Origin: Caprimulgus europaeus
Lineage: Eukaryota > Chordata > Aves > Caprimulgiformes > Caprimulgidae
DNA: 64,000 nucleotides
NCBI GenBank assembly: GCA_907165065.1
Contig: OU015524.1
Coordinates: 24,970,295 to 25,034,294, forward strand
Direction of reading: 5' to 3'
Shown: positions 49,201-60,400 of the stretch, piece by piece
Numbering within the stretch: the first letter of the stretch is position 1
Layout of the letters: the number at the start of each line of letters is the position of its first letter
Position numbers and translations under genes: made by a program
Notes under the pieces: model-generated
What the model was told of the DNA's origin: nothing
Database searches by the model: none
The model's input: only the letters and a program-made list of their open reading frames with translations

Positions 49201-51401
49201 GTTTTCTGGGGTTCTATATTCTATCAAATATTGTTTCGGATTAAATCTCAAATCTGGATCTTCAATACAAGTAAAATTTCAGACCTGAACCTATAGCTTT
49301 AGTCCTATCTCCAACAAGAATTACCTATTAATTCTATACTTTTTTTGATTTAAACATATTCAGGAAAAACTTAAGAGTTTGTCAAAGCAGCCCCATTCAC
49401 AGTTACACAAACCAGAGTCCTTGATATACAAAACAAGTACAACATGGCAAAGTTTAGCTACAAAGCTCTGCCAATAACTGCTTTTTCTGCAGCCAGTGCA
49501 GAATCAGCCATAAGTCCCTCCATTACCAAGACACAAAAGAAGCAGACTCTACCCTAAAGCTTTCAAGCTCCAATTAGTACATAAACAAATATAAGACAGG
49601 AGATAAGAAATGGATACAGAAAGATGAGGGATCACAAGGACAAAGGACTGTACAAGTTGGTGAGGTATGCTGAAATCATAACTTAGCCTAACTTTGTCAG
49701 GGAAGAAGGCAGGAAGGATCTGAATGGTGATAACAAGTGACTTGACACTTTACTGTGCCAGAGAATAGGTCAAAAGACATTCGGGTATAAGACAATATAC
49801 TATAATTATGCAATTCTTCCCACTAAATCCACCAGCATAAATGCCATCTATTTCCCAATAATTATAGTGAAGGAAAAGAGGGAATCGGGCAAATCTATGA
49901 AGGCAAGCACATTAAGAGAATTACAAATCAGACTTGGTGCTTGTTCAGACTGATAGCAATACTTATGGCATATGCAAAAACAAGCATTCACTAAGCTTTT
50001 GTAATTCTGGTGACAGATGCTGCCGAAGCCATAGACATTTAAACAAGCTACAGAATTCTACTTACTTCTCCGATCCCCACCAATTTATCTTTGTAGAGTT
50101 CTATAAGCGGCAAGGCAGCATCCAGATCCTGCAAGAAAAAATTAAAGATGCAGTCCTCACTGCCCATACAAGATGGAAGGGGTATGAACTCAGCACTGCT
50201 ATTAAATTGGAGTTTCCTTCCCCGTTCCTAAATGCTGTACTTAAAAACATGCTATTACTACTAGTTGTGCAGTCAGACAGGTTTTAGAAACCTACAGGAC
50301 TTCCTTTTTTTACTCAGTGACCCTTCATTTCAAGTTATCTTTCTGCAGGGACAGAAGAGGTAATTAAAACAAGGCCTGTAAAAAGCCTGGTAACATTGAA
50401 TGGCTGCAGACAGCTCTGCAAGTTTTTCAGGCTCGGGGCACAAACGATCACCTCCCAGTTCCCATACTAACAAAGGGACATCTGCAAGCGCACAGGCGCG
50501 CTGATCGCTACAAGCGAAGCACTCACTTGGGATTTTAAAATCTGCTTCAGCACAGTAATAGGGCCAGATGGCTCCAGTGAACAATCCCGCTTTAGGACTA
50601 ACAGGGACAAAGGGATGTGCGGGATTTGGTCCGCTGGGTCTTCTGATTTACCAAAGCACAGAGAAACCACTGGGCTAATGTGAAGTTAAGCGAGGCAGAC
50701 CAAAGCATCCCCCAGTTCCCCCGAGGGGTCCCCGCAGTGCTTCCGAGCTGCGCCAGTCTAACCCGCCGCCTCTCACCTTCAGAGTGACGCTGCGCGGCTC
50801 CTCCGGCAGAACCTCTTGGACGGGGTGAACCCCCAGGCACGGCAAAACCAGCCCTGGGAACCTACACACGGAACAGGCACCAGCAGCACCACACGACAGA
50901 AAAAAAATCAAGGTTTAAGTCAAAAAGAAAGGCCGGCCTAACCAAGGAGGAGGGCGGCGCGCCCCCCTGCAGCTCCCACGCTGTGGGTCGCTCCCGCCAA
51001 GGCGCGGACGCCGCCGCTGGGACACGGGTGGGCGCCGGGCCCCCCCGCCGGCCTCGCACCTCTCCGACAGCTCCATAACGCTCCGGAACTCCCCGGCCTG
51101 CTCCGATACCACCACCAGCGCCGACACCGCCGCCTGCGGCAGACAGAAACCCGCTGAGGCCGGGCCGGGCGGCAGGGCCAGGGAGGAGCGGGGAGAGGGT
51201 CGCTGCCGGCCGCCTCACCTGCTCAGCCGCCCGCACCACGGCCGCCACGTCCTGCAAGAGACAGACACTGCCTTAGCACCGGGGCTGGGGCCGCCACCCG
51301 CCGCCACCCACTCCCGCCGCTCCGCGCCTCACCGCCTGGAAGCAGGGCGCGGCGAGGTGGCAGTGGCAGTCCACCGGCCCCGTTGCTACTGCCGCCGCCA
51401 T
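46251..51401 (-). CDS. TATDN3: TATDN3, TatD-family metal-dependent DNase (10 coding exons, 275 aa)
   Basis: TatD-family proteins are TIM-barrel metallohydrolases acting as DNases; TATDN3 is the least studied vertebrate member. Coding exons on minus, 5' to 3': 51401-51333, 51251-51219, 51133-51060, 50861-50777, 50128-50066, 48941-48832, 48432-48377, 48136-48024, 46819-46739, 46394-46251. They sum to 828 bp in phase; human TATDN3 has 274 aa. Metal-ligand motifs are all present: VDCHCH (H13, H15), GIGEVGLD (E108), [11 protein letters not shown] (H148), LLHAFDG (H171) and LETDSP (D219), so the product looks catalytically competent. [11 protein letters not shown] and SIPPSIIRS are further TATDN3 hallmarks. 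Exon 2 is only 33 bp, and the first four exons are packed in 625 bp of CpG-rich DNA. Exon 9 starts at a tandem acceptor (AAG AAG CAG). The start ATG at 51401 lies 85 bp from the NSL1 ATG. No repeats were found inside the gene. Confidence 0.96.
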
Positions 51402-51486
51402 ACCGCGCCCGGGGCTGAGGAGAAGGGGTGGGGAGGCGGCAGGTTCCGCTTCCGGGCCGGCATTTTCCCTGCGTCCGAGGCGGGAA
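51402..51486. promoter_or_regulatory. Bidirectional TATDN3/NSL1 promoter
   Basis: Only 85 bp separate the two divergent start codons, inside a CpG island of about 50.7-51.9 kb. It carries an ETS-type site (CCGCTTCCGG at 51446-51455, GGAA core on minus), an E2F-like GGCGGGAAA at 51479-51487, and the YY1-type AAATGGCGGC at 51485-51494, which overlaps the NSL1 ATG. No TATA box. The same head-to-head arrangement exists in human. An E2F site would fit the cell-cycle role of NSL1; that link is inference. Confidence 0.8.
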
Positions 51487-54400
51487 ATGGCGGCTGGCCC
51501 GGCGCCGCCATTGTTGCCGCCGCCGGGAGAGGCGGGCGCGGGGCTGCCGCTCAGCCCGGCCGCCGCCGCCCCACGGGACCCGCGGGTGCGGTGCTGCTCG
51601 CGGCGCAGCCTGGGCGAGGCGATGGCTCTGTGCGCGCCCTTCGTGCGGGCCCTGGCCCAGGGGCAGCCGGGCGGACCCGCCGCCGCGGGAGACGCGCTCT
51701 GGGTGAGGCTGATGGGGGGAGCGGGACGCGGGGAAGCCTAGCGCTGCTGCGCCTCGGCTCCGGGCCCTTGTGCCCGCTTCAGCCAAGGGCCCGGCACAAA
51801 GCTGAGACGCCCCATAGCACCAGCCCTCAGCTCGGTGCGTTTATGTAGCTGTTTCCCCGGAGGTGGCCGAGGCGGGCGGGGCCGGGAGGCAGGAGGGGCC
51901 TTGCCAGCTGCGGGCGTTGGGTCGCTGTCCCTGGAGGGAGGATGGCTCCTGCCTGTTCCTGGAGGGAGGATAGCTTCTCAAGCCCTCCCGTGTCTTGCAG
52001 AACTTCGAAACAGCGGTGCGGGAGAACGTTACCATTAACGGGCAGCCCTGGGAGGACGACTCGGAGCTGCCGAGTGGTATGCATTGGTTTCCGTTCATTC
52101 CCTGCTGGGTGGGTTTTGTTTTGGTGTTTGCATGTGGTATTTTTAATTGGGCAGTGCTTCTCCTAGCTGTCTGTGGCTGTAAGGATGCTCATGGAGCAGG
52201 TGAGGTCAGACTCCAGCTCGGATGTGCATGTGTAAAGATCTGAAGTGCTGCACGATTCTTGCGGAGCAGTGTTCATAAATGAAAAGAAGGGTGACCAAGA
52301 CATGCAGGGACCTGTATCCAAGAGAAAAGGGAAGGAGAAACAGCTTTTTCTGGAGGACCCTTGCTCTGTTTGACACTTCTGTCAAGATCCTTCTAAGTCT
52401 TGAGGCACAAGTTCCAGCTGTCACTAGTATGATGCCTGCCTAACTTAAAGGATCTGCACTTGGCTGCTGGAGAAAAGTAGCTCAGAGACTCATCAATTAT
52501 ATTTACACAGAAAAAAACCACAAAGGTTTAACTAAGTTTAATGTCAGCTGTCTTGCCAGAAAGTCTACAGCAGGCTTTTAGAAAGTTGGTATTTCAGAGC
52601 AAGATATTTTGTTTGGGAGGTTAGGAAAAAGTGTGTTCTATTTAATTAGCTTCTTTTACAAAAATAAAGGGTGCATTCAAAATTTAATGGAATAGGGTAA
52701 GTTGATCTGTTTTTAAAGCTAGAACACTGCAACGGGATCCATGTTTGGAAACTTCATAACCTCTCTGGGCAGTAATTTTCTGTGTTTGAATGCTGCGTTA
52801 TTGATAATTTTTTTCTCTGTGGCCTGTTTACTGCAGCATACCAGTTGTCTCTCATCCTTCTGCTGCACATCTCTGAGAAAAGCCTGCCTCTGTCCTCTCT
52901 AGAACCACCCTTTAAATAGCTGAGGGTAGCAGTTAAATTGCCCCCTAGCCTTTCTCTTCTCAAGGCTGAACAAACCCAGCTCCCTCAGCTGCTTCTCATA
53001 CATCCTGTACTCCAGATGCCAACCCTCTTGGTGTTCTTCCATTGGAATTCCATGGCACAGTCTTCCAGATTATCCAAACTAGGATGGTGTGGTCCAGGTG
53101 GGTGAGAATCCTGGCTGGATCATTGAGCTCAGAGGGCAGTGTTTAATGGTTCATACTGTTACCCCAGAGCTGATTACAAGCAGAGTTCCTCAGGTGTCTG
53201 CTCTGGAGCCTGTTCTTTTTAATGTCTTTATCCGTGTCCAAGGAGGAGATGGAAGGTGCCTTCCCCTAGTTTGCAGCTGTTACCAAGCAGGGTGGTGTGC
53301 AGTGAATGTGCTCAAGGGCAGGCCTGTTCAGGGGAATGTAAACAGGCTAGAGAAACGCATCTGTGGGAATCTCACGAAGTTCAGAGTACAAACAAGGACA
53401 AAAAGCAAAGCCCTAAATCTGGGAAGGGATAACATCATGCAGGGGTGCAGGATGAAAAGGACCTGGGCATCCTGGCGGGCTAACCCTGAGCCAGCCTAGT
53501 ATATTGTGTTGACAGGAATATAGTCAGTAGATCCAAGGGAGTGACTATTTGCTTTTACTCTGCACTTACTAGAGCACATCTGGAGTAGCACACTCATTTT
53601 TGGACCCTCCAGTGCAGGGAAATTGTTGGTAAACTGGAGCGAGTTCATAAGAAGCTGCCGAGACAGGGGACTGGAGCACTTGCCCCTATGAGTTGAGACT
53701 GAAGGAACTGGTCTTGTTTAGTCCAGAGAAGACAAGCCAGCCTTCCAGTACCTACGAGGAGGTTACTGAGAATATGGAGCCAGGCTGTTGAGGTGCAAAG
53801 AGGCAAGGGTCATAAATTAAAAGGGGAAGTTCTGACTTGATGTAAGGAAGTAGTAATTCACTATTAGGATAACTGAGTGTTGGAAAAGGTTGCCCAGAGA
53901 GCTTATGTTGTCTTCAGCACTGGAGGCTTCCAAGAAACAACTGGATGGAAGTCTGGAGCAACCTGGTTTGAACTGGGTGCTGACCCTGCTGTGAGCAGGA
54001 GAGACTCCTAAGGGCACTTCCAGCCTGGGCTGGGGACATTGATCAAGATCTCTTCCTATCAAGAGACCCTAGTAGCATGTCTGTTAGTACTATTTAATAT
54101 ACAAGTAAAGTAAATATTTACAAATAATGCTATATAATAATATTTTTATATAATATATACAATATGTTTATAGTTAGTGTCTTTTGAATAATGGTAGTGG
54201 AGATTCTTGGTAGTCTGGCGTCCAAAGAAAATTCCAGTGCGATCCATTTGCTTGCATGTGTTAGTATTAGATGTTCTTTGCCTGCAACTTGATGCTTTTT
54301 ACAGTTACACAAAGCTGAAAATACAGATATATTGAACTGGCTTTGGAAAAAGAGCTCTTTGAACTGTTTTTTGGTCAGGAAGCTTCTGCAGTTGTGGTTC

Positions 54401-57400
54401 TAGAATGATAAAACTCCAGCTTCTTTGACTACAGGGTGCAAAACGCACTGGTCTCATGATGCGAAACGCTGAACTGATTCAAACTCACTTCACTAACTCA
54501 AATTTGTTCAGAAATTCTTGACAAGAGTTTTCTTAACAGGAAATCTTTGTCCAGATGGACGTTATTTTCAGTAAGTTATCCTTTGTCTGTACAAGTCTTA
54601 ACTTTATCCCAGCTGAGATACTGTTATCTTCCTGCAGCTGGCATAAAGCAGATGTAAGAATTGTGCTTTTTAATTTGACATAAATTTACTCACATGCCTA
54701 TCTGTGCTGTGGTTTGAATCACCAAGTGATCTGGCATTTTGTGCCTGCAGTGTTTATGTTGACCAGTGGCTCAAGTCTTTTCTCTCTATACCTAAATGAT
54801 TTCATCATGATCCTGAAACAAACAAACCCACAAGCTCTTAAAACCTTCATTTTGCCTTTCTGAGGTTTCCAATCACCTGATTCTGAACAGATTGACCAAG
54901 AGAGGGTGCTCAAAACCCTTTCTTTACCACCTAGATTGAAAACACTGCTTGGCTTGCAAGCTGTGCTCAACACTGTGCTCAACACATTAGTGGGAACAGT
55001 GAATTTAAATGCTAAGGAGTTTGCAAAATTAAATTTAAAAATTTTTAAAAACCAGACTTTTGTCAACGTTTCAAATTCGCCCCCGGAGGAGAAAAAATAT
55101 AGGAGAGTGCAGATGGAAGAATATGGAAATATGTACTACATCTCAGTTGTACACAGTTTGTATGTAAGATTGAGTGGTTAATTCTGTTTTCTCCTATAAC
55201 TTAGTTTTTCACAGTTTGCAGTGACAACGTGTGATGGCAGGAAAGTGCAGGCATTTACTTGTCTGAATTTTGAAGCTAGTTTTAAAATAGTATCTTAACC
55301 TTTTAAGATTGTTGAGTTTAATCGCAGTTTTGGAGAAGCTAAGTACCTGTGGTAGGGCAGCAGTAGTAAAAACACCAGTTGACAGCAGAAAATGTGTTCT
55401 GGGTATTTAATGCAGTCTAAGGATTGGTAAAGCAAGCTATTGCTATGAAAGATGGCTCCCATCACATGCAGCCTCTTGGGCCTCAGATGTTGAAAGCAGA
55501 TCTGGGGTTTTTTTTTTTTGCAAACTCCTTACAACTAGCAATTACAGATGTCATCAGGATACAGAGTATTTCCAGGAACCATGTTTCATTAAGGTGGTGT
55601 TGTGTATTGTCATGTTAAACTGCATTTTTGTGCTCTATGTGAGATAAAATCAGTTAGGCTTCACATTACTGTTTGGACAGTTGGGTTTTGTTTAATGCTT
55701 GTGAATTACACAGATAAACCATTTTCCTTGCTGCATTGCTTTTCTCCAGTTGAAAAACAAGTTATTTCCAAAGATTTCTCTGAGACTTTCTTCATAGATT
55801 CAGAGTTCATAGAGAAATATGGTTTTGATTTTTTTTCCCCAGATGGTTTTCTGCCTCTCCCCACCCCCAGGCCATTTACTTCAAAAGTAACTGTCCAACA
55901 TCAAGTTGTGCTCTAATTTCTGTGTCACCTTAACAAAAGAGATCCAAGACATGTATTTATCTCTTCATTGATAGTCATGCATGATTTCTTATTTCAGATC
56001 TAAAGCTGGTTTTTTCCTTATAACTTTGTCTCAGATTTTAAAAAAAAGGAGGAGCATTCCTACAATAACTTTGTCTGTTTGACATTTTTAGGTTCCAGCA
56101 TTAAAATTCTTGAAGATCAGTTTGATGAACTAATAGTAGAGACAGCAGCAAAGCGTAAGCAGTGGCCTAGAAAGATACTGATGCATGCTATCCAGACCAT
56201 GAAAGCAGAGCAAGAGATGTTGGTGAGTAACTTCAGATTTTCAGAAAACCTTTGCATGTAGTAGCCGCTGACCATCTGTAACTTGAAACAACAAATTGTC
56301 CACTGTTGACCTTTAAGCCCCTTCCCATGGTTGCTTTTGATTCTTCGTCATATAATGAGCTTGATTTTTTGTGTTAATTGGTTCTTCAGTAAAATGAGGG
56401 TTACTGCAGAGTGTTTTGACTATGAGTGAATTGGGCCTATGGCACAATTCAGCAAGTTACTTCAGCAGATTGCTTCTGTCACGGGGAGGGCAGAGGAGAT
56501 GGCACACGTCTGCCGTGCCAACGCATCCCCCTCTGCCCCAAACCATTTCTCCTGCATTGCTGCAGCCCTTTGGGGAAAACAGCACCTTCCCTTCTGTCTT
56601 TAATACCATTCCCAGGGGAGGTTTAGGTTGGATATGAAGGGAAATTTCTTCACAAAAAGGGTTGTCAAGCACTGGAACAGGCTGCCCACGGAAGTGGTGG
56701 AGTCGCCGTCCCTGGAGCGATTTAGAGGATGGGTAGATGTAGCACTTAGGGACACGGTGTAAGGGTGGACTCGGCAGTATGGGGTTAACAGTTGGATTTG
56801 ATGATCTTAAAGGTCTTTTCCAACCAAAACTGTGATTCTATAGCGTGATGACTCATGATTTACAAGCCAGTATACACCTATTTATCTTGTCAAATCCGGG
56901 ATTCTGAAGGCTGGTTGAAGTACTAAACGTTACAATACATACAGGTAGATATTAAAAAGATGTCTGTGTTTTCCTAAGCTCTTCTGTTGAGCTAATAACC
57001 ACATTGAGTAGGTACTTTCAGTAATGAAAGAAAAAAAAAGTAATGTGGATTAATGAGTAAGTGCAGTAATTTCTCTGATTTTTTGACAGTAAGTGTAAAG
57101 TAATTACTGGCATTAAATAACCCAGTCATGTCCTTGATTGCTAAATTTCTTTCCTGCAGTTACGTTAGGCCTGCCCTTTTGTTCACTTGCTGATTAATTA
57201 GGAGTCAATTTCCTTTGATAAAAAAAGGACAAGAGGCAGTGGGCACGGGTGGAAATACAGGACATTCCTTTTAACCATTAAAAAAACCCCAAAACCAAAA
57301 AACCCTGACAACAACAACAAGAACCCCAAAACTGTGAGAGTAGTCAAGCACTGGCATAGGTTGCTCTGCGAGACTGTGGAGTCTGCATCCTTGGAGATAC

Positions 57401-60400
57401 TCATGGAGATATTTAAAAACTGACTGTTATCAGTAAGGCCCTGAGCAACCTGCTGTAGCTTGTCCTGCTTTCAACAGGGGGCTGGACTAGACTGTCTTCA
57501 GAGGCCCTTTCCAACCTCAGCTATTCTATGATTCTATACTAAAGAAGACAGAGATTTTTCTGAGGAAGTTAAGAGCCTGCATTGCATTTCTGAGGACTAA
57601 AGTTGACAAAAGTAACTCTCTAGGTTAGCCAGGCATAGATGATTTACAGTAAGTAAAAGTGCATGGGTATATATTTGTCTTAAACAGGAGATATTTTCTA
57701 ACATATGTTGCCTTTTGTGATCTCTCTGTTTTGTCAATATTTCAAATATATAAAACAAACAAAAAATCAACTAAAATAAAATATGCTATTGCCTAACACC
57801 AAGGTTTAACAAGACCTTTTAATCTTTCTGCAAAAGGAAAACTGTTCTACCTGGTACCAAAGTGGATTAATTATTTAGAATGCTTCTCCTGCTACATTTT
57901 TTCTGTTGCCAATCTCTTCAAATTTTACACCACCACCACTAGATGATTATTTTAATTCAAAGCATCTGCAAAGTGTAGAAAGTTTTTAGTTCATGTCTGT
58001 AAATGAAGTGGCTTTTTTTCCCTTTTCAGCTACTTCTGTGAAGGTACTGGTGGTTTCTCTGCTTTTGGTTGAGGAATTTGTATGTTCTTTTTTGATGCTA
58101 GCTACTCCTGTGGTGCATATTTTCTGAGGCATAAAGAGCAGCTATGAAGATGTGGCGTTTAACTGGAGAGAGCCATTCATTTAGTGTGGTGATCGCCCTG
58201 TAACTGCCAAAGCAAGAGGTCACCCTGTAGGTTTTCAGTCAATACATTCTGTTAATTTTAAGGATAATACAGGCAATGTTTGTTCTTCTGCACAGAGATG
58301 TTACTGTAAATGTGCTAAAAAGATATGTGAACTGTGAAAAATTTGCTCTGGTAAAACTACAGGGAGGAATAATTAACTTTCCTCCTACTTGCTTTGGGCT
58401 GAAGAAGGTTGAAGGACAGCTCCTGAAGTGGAGAAAAATACTAACTTGCAGACAATATAACTTACATTTCCATGTCTTTGCTTTGTTTCCTTCTTCCCCA
58501 GTAGTTACTTCTAATTCCACCTTTAATATAACTAAATACTAGTTGTATTTGTGATTTATTATTAGTTAACTTCCTGTCACAATTAGCTACTGTCAAGTCA
58601 CAAGACTCACAGACTCTCACTCACAAAAAGCCTGAGAACCTGTTTTGTGAAGAGAGAGTGTTCTTAGTTATGCATAAGTAATTGCAGGGCTAGAGTATAG
58701 TCATTTAAATCTTTTTCTTAGCTTTTTGTGTTAACATTCCCTTGGTTTGAGTTTGCTCCTCTGTGGAAGCAGACTGTTTTTGTGAATGGCTCCTTAGAAG
58801 CCAGAGCAGCTCTTTTTCCTCAGTTGTGCAGCAGGTGGCAATGCTTCTTCCAAAATGCCTGGATTTCAGTTTAGTTCTCGTGCTTTAATAATTAGAATTC
58901 TGCAAACTAAAGCAGATTTTGGAGATGTGTTTTCAGTGAACTTAGCTGTGTTAACCAGAACACTATTTCTAGTAACTGAGTATCTGTAAACTCTTATCTC
59001 TAATACAGTCTTTATCTAAAGAATTCCTTGTATTAGCCTTTCTCCATTGTTCTGACTGCTGTGTGTGTATTAGATATCTATTAAACCAAGAAAGTACTTC
59101 AGAAGAATTTTATTTTTTTTTAATATGCAGAAGCTGTACCAGCCTGTTGTAGCATCAGAAGAGATAAGATCACAGCCTTCTCAAGGTAAAGATTTTGTGG
59201 GGAGGGCAACTGTACTGAGGAAACACTACCTACCTTACTGGCTAGCTCTAAATGTTTAGGAAGTTTTATTTCTTTAAACTTGTTTAAAATTATTGACTGC
59301 TTTAATAATCAAAATAGCTAGAAGTTTGTCATAACTGATTGTATTGCTGCATCAGCTTATTGTGTCCATTTCTCTTGTTCCAAGTGCTGTCTGCTGTTAG
59401 GTGCTGCACTGGGACTCAAAAGCTGGCCCCTATGTGTGCATTGGGTAGAAATGGTCACAGCACTGCCCCCAGTAGGTTTCTTACTTCTTTCCTTCACCCC
59501 TGGTGGAGGCAGATGGGGAACTGGATGGATCGCTGACATTATGCTTTGACCGTTCTGTGTTCCTTTTACATGAATACTAGAAATGCTTCAGTCTCTCTTC
59601 CTGCTCAGTTGGTTTCTTCAGGGAATTGAAAGCAGTTGTGTGGTACTCACTGATGGCAGTGTTGACTTGCCTAACTTGCAAAGTAGGCATCAAATTTTAT
59701 CTTGGCTGTGTCATTTGTAAGGGTTGGTGAAGAAGGAAAACTGCAAACAGAGTCATAAGTTTGCTGCATGGTTTTGCAAGGTTATTCCTTTTCCAGACGC
59801 CTTGGAACAAGGTGGTGTGTTGTGCAGTTGATGACTGGGATGTGCTTTCTTGAAGCTGGTCTTAAAAAATGGAAAGTTCTGTCATACCTTTTCTTTAATA
59901 TTGAAAAAATAGAGAATTTAGCAACGCTGTTCTAACTTGAAAGGCACGGTTACAGAACTCTCACTGTAGGTTACTGCACATCATGTAAAGCTGGTGTAAC
60001 ACACAGTGGTGTTAAACAAAGTTTGAGAAGCTGAGCTTAATCTTCCAGTTCTCACCCTGCTGATCTGCCTTCACTCTGGGCAACGTTTCCTCTTTGTAAG
60101 CAGGAGACTGCTTCCAGAAAAGCGAGCTTGTGCAGCAGAGCAGCTAACAGGAGCAGTAAAGAGTGTCACTTCATATCTGGCTTTCTTTTGGTTTCTAGTA
60201 TCCAGATACTTGCATTTCCGATGTGAATTAACTACTTGCAAGATAGTAACTGCTTGCACTAAGGTATTGCCTTTTTAGGTTAGGTAACAGCAGAGTCCTG
60301 GCCAAGATAGCACAGAGTTTGGGCTGAATTTTAGTATTATATAGTCTTTGGGAAGTTTATGTATCCCAGTTTAGCAAGTACAGTGGCCAGAAACTAAAAT

